Shown: positions 43,911 to 53,595, counted from the stretch's first letter. The stretch is 64,000 nt of DNA from an uncultured Ruminococcus sp. (GCA_900066355.1 FMEL01000011.1:73148-137147), one strand, 5' to 3'. The notes: generated by a model from the letters alone, not told the origin. Made by a program: numbers and translations.

Positions 43911-45143
43911 ATGGATTTAATTATGGGAATGAACAGCGGTTCTTCATTTGATGGAATCGATGTAATTTTAGCTGAAACCGAAATGGCGGAAGACGGATTC
44001 CCGAAAGCCCCACGTTTTATCTGCGGAGGATCGTATGAGTGGCCTAAGGAAGTGGCAGACATTGTTAAGGACGCATTCGTAAATAAGGTGGATATGATTG
44101 GACTGAATCGCCTTAATTATCTGTGTGGAGCAGTTTTTGCAGAAAAAGCAGCTCAGTTTATGAAAGAAAATAATATCGATTCAAAGGATATAAAGGTTCT
44201 CGGACTGGATACACAAACAATTTATCAGGAACAGCCAAATCATGCGGCTATTGCAAAAATGACGAAAGAAGAAAAAGATGACTGGGTAGGACGCTGGCTG
44301 TCAGGAAATTATCCATGTGGAACACAGATGGGTGATACATCTGTAATTGCCAATCTGGTAGATATTGATACTGTTACACATTTCCGTCCGGCAGATCACA
44401 CTTCCGGTGGTGCAGCCGCTCCATTGATGCCATATCTGGATTACATTCTTTTCAGAGATAAACCGGGATATACCATGACATTAAACATTGGTGGTATTGC
44501 AAATCTGCATGTTGCAAATGCAGACAGACGAAAAATGTTTGGATTTGATACCGGCCCTGGAAATATTATTTCAAACTATATGTGTAAAGTTTTGTTTGGA
44601 AAGGAATATGACAAAGACGGCGCGATTGCAGCATCTGGTAAAGTAGACAAAGGTCTGATGGATCATTTTATGAATCATCCATTCTGGGACAGACCTGTAC
44701 CGCGTTCAGGATGGTCACAGGACTACAGTGAAGAATATATTAAAGCAACAATTCAGAAGTTCAGTGCCCTGCCAAAAGAAGATCTCCTTGCTACAGCGTG
44801 TGCATTTACAGGAGAAGCAGTTGCAAGAAGTATGAAAGAAAATGTACCGGAAGATATTATTAAATCTACTGACAAACTTTATGCCAGTGGTGGTGGAGTA
44901 AAGAATCCTCAGATTATGAAAGAGATTCAGAAACGTGTTCCGGATAATATTAAAGTAACAACCTCTGCTGAAATCGGCATTCCGCCGGAATATAAAGAAG
45001 CAATAAAGTTTGCGACCATTGCTTATTCAACTATTCATTGCGTACCGGGCAATATTCCAGCAGCAGGTCATGCATCACAGTATGCGATTTTGGGAAAAAT
45101 CGCAGTGGCACCTCGTCACATTAAAGGTGGTTCACAACTGTAA
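43911..45143 (+). CDS. AnmK-like sugar kinase (anhydro-sugar kinase superfamily), divergent
   Basis: A 410-aa ASKHA kinase related to AnmK (1,6-anhydro-MurNAc kinase) and fungal levoglucosan kinase. Shared motifs: NSGSSFDGIDVIL (residues 8-20), FRPADHTSGGAAAPL (158-172), LNIGGIANLHVA, FDTGPGN (212-218), EYDKDGA, SGGGVKNP and the late EAIKFA. Differences from AnmK: the DFR Asp is His157 (THFRPAD), THGQT is LDTQT (about 99-103), and the STGRE segment reads RSGWSQDYS. It is longer than typical bacterial AnmK (about 370 aa). AAAGGAGGAAG precedes ATG 43911. The ABC importer and two dehydrogenases follow, suggesting that the imported sugar is its substrate. Confidence 0.85.
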   Translation: MDLIMGMNSGSSFDGIDVILAETEMAEDGFPKAPRFICGGSYEWPKEVADIVKDAFVNKVDMIGLNRLNYLCGAVFAEKAAQFMKENNIDSKDIKVLGLDTQTIYQEQPNHAAIAKMTKEEKDDWVGRWLSGNYPCGTQMGDTSVIANLVDIDTVTHFRPADHTSGGAAAPLMPYLDYILFRDKPGYTMTLNIGGIANLHVANADRRKMFGFDTGPGNIISNYMCKVLFGKEYDKDGAIAASGKVDKGLMDHFMNHPFWDRPVPRSGWSQDYSEEYIKATIQKFSALPKEDLLATACAFTGEAVARSMKENVPEDIIKSTDKLYASGGGVKNPQIMKEIQKRVPDNIKVTTSAEIGIPPEYKEAIKFATIAYSTIHCVPGNIPAAGHASQYAILGKIAVAPRHIKGGSQL

Positions 45144-45239
45144 ATACATCTTTATCATAACATGGAAATCGGTATTAATCTACAAAAATTATAGATATGG
45201 GGAATTATAACATTTAATTTGAGAACAGGGAGGTCTTTT

Positions 45240-46427
45240 ATGAAGAAAAAATTAATGAGCATTTTATTAAGTGCAGCAGTAAGTGTGTCTATGGTAGCAG
45301 GTATGGGCGCCGTTGTTTATGCAGATACAGCAGAAGATAATGAAGCCATTAAACTGGAAAAAGTAAAAGAAGCAGATTCTAATGGCGAAGAACCTGTGCT
45401 TGATATCAATGAAATTTATGGACTTAGCCCGGCAGGAGATCTTGCAGAACTCGCAGGAGACCTTTCTCTGACAGACGAAGAAGTACAGAAAATCAAAGAT
45501 GGAAATTTTCGTGTTGCAATCTGTATGCATATGTTAAATAACGATGTAAATGTAACAAAAGCAAATCTGATCAAAGATACTCTGGAATCCTATGGCATTG
45601 ATGTAATTGCGGTAACAGATGGAGAAAGTGATGTAGACACAATGATCACAAATCTTGAAACAGTTATGGCAATGAGTCCGGATCTGATCATTTCAATTGC
45701 ATATGATGTAAATGCAATGGTTCCGATTTTTGAACAGGTCAGAGATGCAGGCATCAAACTGGTATTCTTTGAATGCGCACCGACAGGATTTGAAGCAGGA
45801 AAAGATTATGCAGCACTTGTAAGTACTGATTATTATGGAAACGGTCGTTTTGCAGCAGAATATATGGCATATTTACTGGACTATAAAGGTACAGTAGGTA
45901 TTGCATACTACGATGCAGACGTTTGGACATGTAATCAGAGGGATCAGGCTTTCCGTGATGTTATGGAAAAATATCCTGACATTGAAGTAGTTGCAGACCA
46001 GGGATATGCAGACTTTAACCAGGCAGGTGTCGTAGGCGATGCAATTCTGGCACAGTATCCGGATGTAGATGCAATCTATGCAACATGGGATTCACCGGCA
46101 GAACAGATCATCGAATCAGCAGTCGCAGTAGGCCGGGATGATTTGATTGTTACTACAGTAGATCTTGGAGATAGCTCTGCAAGAATTATGGCAGAAAATG
46201 GAATGATTAAAGCAATCGGTTCTCCGAGATCCTATGAAGATGGAAATGCAATCGCGATGTCTGCACTTTATGCACTGATTGACAAAGACCTCGGAAGTGG
46301 ATACATTGCAACTCCGACAATGGGTGTTACAAGTGAAAATCTTCTTGATGCATATAAAACAATCTTTAATACAGAGCCGGATTCTGCAATCGTTGATCTC
46401 TGGAATGAAAATATTGGCTCTAAATAA
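45240..46427 (+). CDS. Sugar ABC transporter substrate-binding protein (RbsB-like)
   Basis: A 395-aa extracellular binding protein of the type-1 periplasmic-binding fold (FRVAICMHMLNNDVNVTKANLIKDTLESYGIDVIAVTDGESDVDTM ... VDAIYATWDSPAEQIIESA ... GYIATPTMGVTSENL). The N-terminus is a signal peptide (about 1-30) ending in VVYADTAED. There is no lipobox cysteine, so it is not an obvious lipoprotein, which is unusual for a Gram-positive binding protein. GGGAGG precedes the ATG. It is in the operon with the ATPase and permease. Confidence 0.92.
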   Translation: MKKKLMSILLSAAVSVSMVAGMGAVVYADTAEDNEAIKLEKVKEADSNGEEPVLDINEIYGLSPAGDLAELAGDLSLTDEEVQKIKDGNFRVAICMHMLNNDVNVTKANLIKDTLESYGIDVIAVTDGESDVDTMITNLETVMAMSPDLIISIAYDVNAMVPIFEQVRDAGIKLVFFECAPTGFEAGKDYAALVSTDYYGNGRFAAEYMAYLLDYKGTVGIAYYDADVWTCNQRDQAFRDVMEKYPDIEVVADQGYADFNQAGVVGDAILAQYPDVDAIYATWDSPAEQIIESAVAVGRDDLIVTTVDLGDSSARIMAENGMIKAIGSPRSYEDGNAIAMSALYALIDKDLGSGYIATPTMGVTSENLLDAYKTIFNTEPDSAIVDLWNENIGSK

Positions 46428-46488
46428 AAAGAGTATGGAAATGGCTGGCATGTAAAACTGCCAGCCATTCACAAAAAGGGGTGAAAGA

Positions 46489-47982
46489 ATGGGCGATTAT
46501 GCGGTAGAAATGATTAATATATGCAAAGGATTCGGTGGAGTCTCTGTATTAAAAAATGTTAATTTTCAATTGAAAAAAGGCGAGATACATGCACTGGTAG
46601 GTGGAAATGGTGCAGGAAAATCGACATTGATGAAAATAATGACAGGTGTATATAGTTGTGACAGCGGCGAAATCCGAATAGATGGTCAGCCGGTTAAGAT
46701 TAATAGTACAGAAGATTCTAAAGAATGTGGAATTGGTATGATTTTTCAGGAATTAAGTTTAATTCCGACACTCACAGTAGAAGAAAATATTTATTTAAAT
46801 CATGAGTTAAAAGAAAAAGGCTTTCTCAACAAAAAAGAGATGAGAAAGAATGCTGAAGCATTGCTTAAAGATCTGGAAATAGATGTTGATGTTACGAAAA
46901 AAATTCAAAAACTGGAAGTAGGTGTATGCCAGTTAGTTGAAATTGCAAAAGCATTATCGGTCGAACGAAAAGTATTGATTATGGATGAACCTACGGCGTC
47001 TCTGACAGATGAAGAAACAAAGCTTTTATTCAAGATTATGAGACGACTTCAGAGCAGAGGTGTTTCTATAGTTTATATATCACATAGAATGAAAGAAATC
47101 CTTGAAATTTCAGATACAATATCAGTCCTGCGAAATGGTGAGATTGTAAAGACCGCTTCGACAAAAGAAATGACACTGGACAGTATCATTACACATATGA
47201 TGGGTGAAAATGCAGTTAATTCTTTTGTGTATAAACAACGAAAAGTGCCGGTAAGTAATGAAACGATGTTGAAGGTTGAAAATCTTACATGGAAAGGAAA
47301 TGAAAACGAAATATCTTTTGAAGTTAAAAAAGGTGAAGTGCTGGGGCTGATTGGCCTGATGGGTAGCGGCAGAACAGAAACATTGGAAACGCTGTTTGGA
47401 CTTAGAAAACAGTATGGCGCCAAAATTATTCTGGATGGAGAAGAACTTGACTTAAAAGATCCATCTTATGCCATTGAAAAGGGAATTACACTGATTCCGG
47501 AGGACAGACGCAGACTGGGAATTATTTTATCCCATTCTGTAAAACAGAATTTAAATCTTCCGAATCTGAACTCGCTTAAAAAAGGAATTTTTCTGGACAA
47601 TAAAAAATGCAAGAAAATGGCAGAACAGTGTATTGAGCATTATGGAGTTGTTTCTGATGGTGTGGAACTTCCAATTCAGAAGTTATCGGGAGGAAACCAG
47701 CAGAAGATCGTTATTGCAAAATGGTTTGAGACGAATCCAAAGCTGCTTCTTATGGATGAACCTACCGCAGGTGTAGACATTGGAGCGAAAGGTGAAATTG
47801 TAAAAATGATTCGTTCATTTGCGGAAGAAAACAAAAGCGTTATTTTTGTTTCATCTGAATTGGCAGAAATTATGGCAGTTTGTGACCGTGTTCTGGTTTA
47901 CCATAAAGGAATGATCAGTGGTGAACTCAAACGGGAAGACATGATAAATGAGGAGGTATTACAGAATGCAATCCAGAACTAA
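46489..47982 (+). CDS. Sugar ABC transporter ATP-binding protein (RbsA-like, two ATPase domains)
   Basis: A 497-aa tandem ATPase. The first domain has Walker A GGNGAGKSTLMKI, a signature-region KLEVGVCQLVEIAKAL and LIMDEPTASLTDEE. The second has degenerate Walker A GLMGSGRTETLE, the signature LSGGNQQKIVIAKW and LLMDEPTAGVDIG. This two-domain layout is typical of ribose/galactose-class importers. The permease gene begins 16 nt before its stop codon (17-bp overlap). Confidence 0.95.
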   Translation: MGDYAVEMINICKGFGGVSVLKNVNFQLKKGEIHALVGGNGAGKSTLMKIMTGVYSCDSGEIRIDGQPVKINSTEDSKECGIGMIFQELSLIPTLTVEENIYLNHELKEKGFLNKKEMRKNAEALLKDLEIDVDVTKKIQKLEVGVCQLVEIAKALSVERKVLIMDEPTASLTDEETKLLFKIMRRLQSRGVSIVYISHRMKEILEISDTISVLRNGEIVKTASTKEMTLDSIITHMMGENAVNSFVYKQRKVPVSNETMLKVENLTWKGNENEISFEVKKGEVLGLIGLMGSGRTETLETLFGLRKQYGAKIILDGEELDLKDPSYAIEKGITLIPEDRRRLGIILSHSVKQNLNLPNLNSLKKGIFLDNKKCKKMAEQCIEHYGVVSDGVELPIQKLSGGNQQKIVIAKWFETNPKLLLMDEPTAGVDIGAKGEIVKMIRSFAEENKSVIFVSSELAEIMAVCDRVLVYHKGMISGELKREDMINEEVLQNAIQN

Positions 47983-48925
47983 AAAGAAACAGGTAGATAT
48001 TACAAAGTATATGGTTTACATCATATTTGTTTTTGCGATAGCAATCTTTGCATTGTGGCTTGGGGGAATGTTCTTTTCCGTTACAAACCTGTTAAACATT
48101 ATTCGTCAGACAGCAGCAATTTCAGTTATGGCGGTTGGAATGACCTTTGTACTTGCAACTGGCGGAATTGATCTGACAATCAGCGGTATTGTTCCGACAG
48201 CAGGTCTCGTAAGTGCGATGATTCTGAACGCAACAAATAATATTTTTCTTGGAGTAGCTGTACCGCTTGCAATGGGTGCGGTGGTAGGACTTGCGAATGG
48301 ATTACTGATTACATTTTTTACGATCCCACCATTTTTGGTTACATTAGGTATGCAGGGCGTGTTTATCGGTGTATCCATGTGGGTCAGCAATACGAAATCT
48401 GTTCCAATCTATAATAATACATTTAACAATATTTTTGGTTATGGAAGTGTTGGAGGGATCCCGGTACTTTTCTTCTGGATTCTTGCATTCCTTATTTTGG
48501 GAATTATTTTATTAAATCATACAGCATTCGGACGTAAAGTTCTGGCGGTTGGTGGAAATGCTGCAGCAGCAGAATACACGGGTGTAAAGGTAAACAAAGT
48601 TCTTATCCAGACATATATTCTTTCCGGTATTCTTTCTGCAACAGCGGGACTTCTTTACTGTGGACGAACAAAAGCTGCCAAATATACATATGGTGAAGGC
48701 GTAGAGATGGATGTAATCGCAGCTGTTGTACTTGGCGGAACTGCAATGTCAGGAGGAACAGGAAATATTTTAGGTTCCATTGTCGGAGCGTTACTTATGG
48801 GTATGATCAATAATGGTCTTATTATGGGCGGTTTAAGTGTAAGTCAGCAGAAAATCGTCAGAGGTATTATCATTATTATTGCAGTTGCAATTGGAAATCT
48901 TCAGAGCAGAAAGAAAAAAGTATGA
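47966..48925 (+). CDS. Sugar ABC transporter permease (RbsC-like)
   Basis: A 319-aa membrane protein with about eight to ten helices (FVFAIAIFALWLGGMFFSV ... GMTFVLATGGIDLTISGIVPTAGL ... YCGRTKAAKYTYGEGVEMDVIAAVVLGGTAMSGGTGNILGSIVGALLMG), matching the BPD_transp_2 family. The start ATG 47966 has GAGGAGG upstream, overlapping the end of the ATPase gene. Confidence 0.94.
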   Translation: MQSRTKKKQVDITKYMVYIIFVFAIAIFALWLGGMFFSVTNLLNIIRQTAAISVMAVGMTFVLATGGIDLTISGIVPTAGLVSAMILNATNNIFLGVAVPLAMGAVVGLANGLLITFFTIPPFLVTLGMQGVFIGVSMWVSNTKSVPIYNNTFNNIFGYGSVGGIPVLFFWILAFLILGIILLNHTAFGRKVLAVGGNAAAAEYTGVKVNKVLIQTYILSGILSATAGLLYCGRTKAAKYTYGEGVEMDVIAAVVLGGTAMSGGTGNILGSIVGALLMGMINNGLIMGGLSVSQQKIVRGIIIIIAVAIGNLQSRKKKV

Positions 48926-48957
48926 TCCGGAATATGTAGAAAGAGAGGCACAAATCT

Positions 48958-50130
48958 ATGAAAAATGTTGGATTAAGTATGATTGGCGGTGGATTTATGG
49001 GAAAACTTCATACTCTTGCAATTCAGAGTTATCCAGTATATTATTATCCGCCTGCAGTAAATGTTTTTAAAGAATGTGTTGTAGATGTTAATCCGGCGGT
49101 TGCTGAGATGAGTAAAATCCGTTACGGATTTGAGAGAAGTACTACAGATTATCATGATTTGTTTGAAGACGATAAAACAACGGCAGTTGTAGTTGCTACG
49201 CCAAACTTTTTACATAAACCGATCGTTCTGGATGCGATTAAAGCGGGAAAGAATGTTTTTTGTGAAAAACCGCTTGCAATGACAGCAGATGATGCATGGG
49301 AAATGTATGAAGCAGCACAGAAAGCAGGAGTGATCCATGCAGTAGGCCATAATAACAGAGCGTTATCGGGCATTCGATTTATTAAAAAAATGATTGATGA
49401 AGGTAAATTCGGAAAAATTTACAGTATTCAGATGAGATACATTCAGAGTTGGGGAATGGATCCGGAAGCTCCGATGCAGTGGAGGTTTGACGCAAGTAAA
49501 GCAGGAACAGGAACTTTAGGCGATACCGGTTCACATGCGCTGGATATTGGAAGATATCTTTTAGGAAATATAAAAAGAGTTTCCAGTCTGAACAGTACGT
49601 TTGTTAAAGAAAGAAACGTAGCAGCAGGTGCACTTCTTTCAAAAGTTCCGGATAAAGATCAGATTACGGGAAGGCAGAAAGTTGATGTAGATGATGATAC
49701 CAAATCTGTTGTGGAATTTGAATCTGGTGTAACAGGATTTCTCTGGTCAAGCCGCTTCTGTATCGGCCAGGAAGATACGCTTGATATTGAAATCTATGGA
49801 AGCGAAGGTGCTGCGAAATTCTCGAGAGAACGTCCGAATGAGGTACAGGTTGTATTTAAATCAGATGGCGATGAACTTAGAGGTTTCCGCACTATAAAAA
49901 TGGGACCGGCACATCCGAATGGAGAACTCTGGCCTATGGCAGATCTTGGTGTCGGGTATGTAGAACAGAAATGTGTAGAATACAAAGCGTTCTTTGATGC
50001 AATAGCAAATGATGATCCGTCGCTTGTTTCCTGTAGTTTCTATGATGGCTTTAAAGTATGTCAAGTTGTAGACGCTATCAAGAAATCTTCTGAAACAGGA
50101 AACTGGGAATATATCGATAACACGAAATGA
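48958..50130 (+). CDS. Gfo/Idh/MocA-family oxidoreductase
   Basis: A 390-aa NAD(P)-dependent dehydrogenase: N-terminal Rossmann GLSMIGGGFMGKLH, the catalytic-region CEKPLAMTADDAWEMYEA, then the alpha/beta substrate domain with GDTGSHALDIGRYLLG. Enzymes of this family oxidise sugars, inositols or anhydro-sugars at a hydroxyl. It sits between the importer and the zinc dehydrogenase. The substrate is unknown. Confidence 0.92.
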   Translation: MKNVGLSMIGGGFMGKLHTLAIQSYPVYYYPPAVNVFKECVVDVNPAVAEMSKIRYGFERSTTDYHDLFEDDKTTAVVVATPNFLHKPIVLDAIKAGKNVFCEKPLAMTADDAWEMYEAAQKAGVIHAVGHNNRALSGIRFIKKMIDEGKFGKIYSIQMRYIQSWGMDPEAPMQWRFDASKAGTGTLGDTGSHALDIGRYLLGNIKRVSSLNSTFVKERNVAAGALLSKVPDKDQITGRQKVDVDDDTKSVVEFESGVTGFLWSSRFCIGQEDTLDIEIYGSEGAAKFSRERPNEVQVVFKSDGDELRGFRTIKMGPAHPNGELWPMADLGVGYVEQKCVEYKAFFDAIANDDPSLVSCSFYDGFKVCQVVDAIKKSSETGNWEYIDNTK

Positions 50131-50148
50131 TCATGGAGGTATTGAAGT

Positions 50149-51189
50149 ATGGTAAAAACTATGAGAGCAGTTAAAATTCCATGTGAAGATACAATTGAAC
50201 TACATCAGGTACCGATCCCGGAACCGCAAAAAGGATGGGTAAGGATCAAGATGAAAGCATCTGCTCTTTGCAGAAGTGACTTGTACCGTTTTCATGGACA
50301 GAAAGTTTTTGAAGATACCGGTGATGAAAGTTTTATAACACCGGGACATGAACCTTGTGGTATTGTAGAAAAACTCGGTGAGGGTGTAGATAAAGTTAAA
50401 GAAGGCGACAGGGTTGCAATTTATCTGGCGATTGGCTGTGGTCATTGTGAACATTGTCTTTCAGGAAATACTGTTCTTTGTCCGGAATTTAAATGCATTG
50501 GTTTTGCATTAGATGGAGCACATGCCGATTATATTGTAGTACCTCAGGAATGCTGTCTTCCATTACCAGATGATATGGACTTTGTAACAGGAGCATTATC
50601 TACAGACGTAGCCGGAACACTGTATACGGCATGCCGGAGAATCGGTGTAAACGCAACAAAGACTGTTACAATATTCGGTATCGGACCGATGGGAATGGGA
50701 GGAGTACTGATTGCAAAAGCTCTGGGTGCACGGGTGATCGTATCTGATATCAATGAGCAGAGACTTGCGCTGGCAAAAGAACTCGGAGCGGATGTTGCCA
50801 TTAATTCTAAAGAAGTAGATGCAGTTGCAGAAATTAAAAGACTCACAGGCGGACGTGGATCAGATTGCGTGATTTGCTGTGCAGGAAACAATATTGCATA
50901 TAATCAGGCACTGGATTGTGCGAAGAAAGGCGGAAATGTAGCGTTTATTGCAGAAGCACATGGAATCACAATTGATCCAAGTGCACAGTTTATCAATAAG
51001 AGATTAAATGTAATGGGCTGTTGGTATTTTAACTGCTGTGACTGGAGAGAGATTACCGATTTTATTCTGGACCAAAAAGTACCGCTGAAAGCAATTGCAA
51101 CGAAATTGTATGATTTGGATGATGCGGACGAAGCCTTCCGATTATTTGATTCAGGCAAAACGCAGAAAGTAGTTTTTGTGTGGGACTAA
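50149..51189 (+). CDS. Zinc-dependent alcohol (polyol) dehydrogenase, MDR family
   Basis: A 346-aa medium-chain dehydrogenase. The catalytic-zinc site is ALCRSDLYRFHG and GHEPCGIV; the structural-zinc cysteine set is CGHCEHCLSGNTVLC. The NAD-binding loop is TIFGIGPMGMGG. It is the last gene of the sugar operon, followed by a strong terminator. It likely oxidises the second hydroxyl or a polyol of the same pathway. Confidence 0.93.
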   Translation: MVKTMRAVKIPCEDTIELHQVPIPEPQKGWVRIKMKASALCRSDLYRFHGQKVFEDTGDESFITPGHEPCGIVEKLGEGVDKVKEGDRVAIYLAIGCGHCEHCLSGNTVLCPEFKCIGFALDGAHADYIVVPQECCLPLPDDMDFVTGALSTDVAGTLYTACRRIGVNATKTVTIFGIGPMGMGGVLIAKALGARVIVSDINEQRLALAKELGADVAINSKEVDAVAEIKRLTGGRGSDCVICCAGNNIAYNQALDCAKKGGNVAFIAEAHGITIDPSAQFINKRLNVMGCWYFNCCDWREITDFILDQKVPLKAIATKLYDLDDADEAFRLFDSGKTQKVVFVWD

Positions 51190-51221
51190 ATAAATACAAT
51201 TCTGTGTAAACAGAGAAAAAG

Positions 51222-51266
51222 AAACCTGCTGAATGATTAATGCATATAATCATCCAGCAGGTTTTT
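51222..51266. terminator. Bidirectional terminator ending the sugar operon
   Basis: AAACCTGCTG-A-ATGATTA / TAATCAT-C-CAGCAGGTTTTT. The stop of the minus-strand J-domain gene lies inside it. Confidence 0.9.
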
Positions 51267-52256
51267 AATTTGCAATGAGATATTTTCCGGGAAGGTTCCG
51301 GTGGCAGTATGGGGAACCTTGAGCCAGAAATCCAGGTGTCTGTAGCGACTGGAATTTTTGGCCTTTTTGCTGTCCTGCTTTTCGGAAACACGAATTTTGA
51401 CCTGTGCCCGCCGCTGTTCGAGAAGGGGGATAACGATATAATACAGACGGTCATCGTGGAAAGAAAGATAACCGACATTTTGCCCGGCAGCGGATTTCAG
51501 GAAGAGGCGGTGCCTGGTGATAGATGCCGGATATAAGGTGGATCCGGCGGTAAGTTTCGGGGCAGATAAAGACAGCTCCAACATGGCAGGAATACGATAA
51601 ATATCCGCCTCTTTTCCGACAGATGGTTTGATCAGAAGCTTTAATGTTTCGGAGGCATCGATGAACTGCTGGGTCAGAAGATAAGTGAGTTCTGCCTGCA
51701 CTTCGCCGCGGCGAGAGAGACTGGGTCTGCCATCACCGGTCTGTTCTGTCTGCTCCAGAATTTTTTTGCTGCATTCAAAGATGCTTTTCAGGAATAGCGG
51801 AAAGTCTTCTTCTGGTTTCCAGATAAATTTGCCGGTATCCAGAATAAAGCTTCCGATAATGCTGCAGTCGTAATCTTCTACGTAGTGGTAGATGTTGCGT
51901 TCGGCATAAGCGTGTGGATTGACCGGGGCATTCCAGCGTTTTTTCTTCGAAGTATCAGAGGATGCATGAGAAGAAAATCTGGCAGAAGAATCGAATGCAG
52001 AAGCGCGTGAAGCAGATCTGGCGGAAGCTCCGGACGAAGAAGTGCGAGATGCAAGTCCATTTAGTCCGTTACCGGATTTGCACATAAACGTGTAAGCTTC
52101 ATTGATTTCCTGTACGCTGTAATCGTATTCAGTTTTGTGGAAAGCATCCGTATCAGGATGGACTTTGTGCATCAATTGCCGGTAGCTTTTCTTGATTTCC
52201 TGCATGTCTGCGTCAATACTGACTCCAAGAATCCGGCAGGCCTGTGATCTGGTCAT
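51237..52256 (-). CDS. J-domain (DnaJ-like) protein with an unrecognised C-terminal domain
   Basis: A 339-aa protein. The J-domain occupies the first ~70 residues (SQACRILGVSIDADMQEIKKSYRQLMHKVHPDTDAF, HPD motif present) and recruits Hsp70. A Ser/Arg/Ala-rich linker follows, then about 200 residues with beta-rich and helical segments that I do not recognise. There is no Gly/Phe region or zinc finger. The start at 52256 follows GGAGAAA; the longer ORF from 52439 is unsupported. It stands alone between the sugar operon and the Rpn gene. Confidence 0.75.
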   Translation of the reverse strand: MTRSQACRILGVSIDADMQEIKKSYRQLMHKVHPDTDAFHKTEYDYSVQEINEAYTFMCKSGNGLNGLASRTSSSGASARSASRASAFDSSARFSSHASSDTSKKKRWNAPVNPHAYAERNIYHYVEDYDCSIIGSFILDTGKFIWKPEEDFPLFLKSIFECSKKILEQTEQTGDGRPSLSRRGEVQAELTYLLTQQFIDASETLKLLIKPSVGKEADIYRIPAMLELSLSAPKLTAGSTLYPASITRHRLFLKSAAGQNVGYLSFHDDRLYYIVIPLLEQRRAQVKIRVSEKQDSKKAKNSSRYRHLDFWLKVPHTATGTFPENISLQIKNLLDDYMH

Positions 52257-52414
52257 AAAATTTCTCCGTGATTTACGAATACAGACATCATAGCATGAGG
52301 AACAGGAGAGTTCCAGACCGGAATGCCAATTTATAGAAAGTTTATACACATACAGAAAATTATGTGCTATTATATAAATGGAACAAAATGTTCGGAAAGA
52401 AAGGCTTGTGGTGG

Positions 52415-53356
52415 ATGAGGGCAGAAAGTACATTAGCAAAAATGATTTCTACCGCAGGAGAAAAGGCAGCATATGATAATGCATGCAAGCGATTACTTGC
52501 AAATAAGATAATTCTTGCATGGATCATGAAAAGCTGTCTGGAAGAGTACAGGGATTGTGGGATTTCGGAGATTGCTTCAAAGTACATAGAAGGTGAGGCA
52601 CAGATCTCAGAAGCAGCAGTGCATCCGGATGAAGAAGCAGAATCCCTACAAATAACAGGTCTAAATACAGAAGATAGCACCATTAATGAAGGAACCGTAA
52701 CCTATGATATCAGATTTCGTGCTATTGTGCCGGACACAGGAGAGAGAATCAGTCTGATTATCAATGTTGAAGCACAGAATGATTTTTATCCGGGATACCC
52801 GATTGTAAAGAGAAATCTGTATTATTGCTGTCGGCTGGTTTCATCACAGTATGGTACAGAATTTACGAATTCTCATTATGAGAAGATAAAGAAGGTTTAC
52901 AGTATCTTTATATGCATGAACCCTCCGAATTACAGAAAAAATACGATAAATCAGTATTCCATACAGGAAGAAAATCTGATAGGAGAATTTGGCGAAAACG
53001 TAGAATATTATGATTTACTGACAGGTATTATTATTTGCCTTGGAGATGTTGAGGATGAAATGACTGGGATACTAAAGTTTCTGGAAGTACTATTATCATC
53101 GGAGAGAAGTCCGAAAGAGAAGAGAGAAATTCTACAGGAAGAGTTTAACATTAAAATGACGCAGGAGTTAGAAAGAGAGGTGTCAGAGATGTGTAATCTG
53201 AGTGAAGGGGTAGAACAGAAGGGTATTGCGAAAGGAATTACTGCTTCAATACGAAATCTCATGGAGAGTATGGGATGGAGTATCGAGCAGGCGATGGATG
53301 CGCTTCAGATACCGACGGAAGAGAGAAATGGTTATCTGAATATGTTGAAGAAATAA
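52415..53356 (+). CDS. Rpn-like / PD-(D/E)XK nuclease family protein
   Basis: A 313-aa protein of the Rpn/transposase-like PDDEXK_2 type: the core DIRFRAIVPDTGERISLIINVEAQNDFYPGYPIVKRNLYY (catalytic D-x-E-x-Q arrangement), and the C-terminal helical region ending with GMESMGWSIEQAMDALQIPTEERNGYLNML-like residues. Rpn proteins are linked to recombination and phage defence. The start is uncertain; ATG 52415 has AAAGG upstream and ATG 52388 is the alternative. The gene is alone and is followed by a terminator. Confidence 0.8.
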   Translation: MRAESTLAKMISTAGEKAAYDNACKRLLANKIILAWIMKSCLEEYRDCGISEIASKYIEGEAQISEAAVHPDEEAESLQITGLNTEDSTINEGTVTYDIRFRAIVPDTGERISLIINVEAQNDFYPGYPIVKRNLYYCCRLVSSQYGTEFTNSHYEKIKKVYSIFICMNPPNYRKNTINQYSIQEENLIGEFGENVEYYDLLTGIIICLGDVEDEMTGILKFLEVLLSSERSPKEKREILQEEFNIKMTQELEREVSEMCNLSEGVEQKGIAKGITASIRNLMESMGWSIEQAMDALQIPTEERNGYLNMLKK

Positions 53357-53383
53357 GAAAATGAAAAGTATAATAGCATGATG

Positions 53384-53428
53384 AAAAGGTCAGGGGAATT
53401 TTTGATGGAATTTCCCTGACCTTTTTTC
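53384..53428 (+). terminator. Rho-independent terminator after the Rpn-like gene
   Basis: AAAAGGTCAGGG-AATT, loop, AATTTCCCTGACCTTTTTT. Confidence 0.9.
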
Positions 53429-53458
53429 CTGGAGAACAGAAGAAAACGCTTTAATTTG

Positions 53459-53487
53459 TTGACACATTTTTTATCAGGTGATACAAT
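53459..53487 (+). promoter_or_regulatory. Promoter of the TetR/DegV unit
   Basis: TTGACA (53459-53464), 17-nt spacer, TACAAT (53482-53487). Confidence 0.75.
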
Positions 53488-53595
53488 ACAATTCTTTGAT
53501 GGAACAAAGTGTAACATATATGAATCAAAATACAAACAATATAACACTTATAACCACATAAATGATCCATTACAAAGATCAGGAGAAGACAAATC

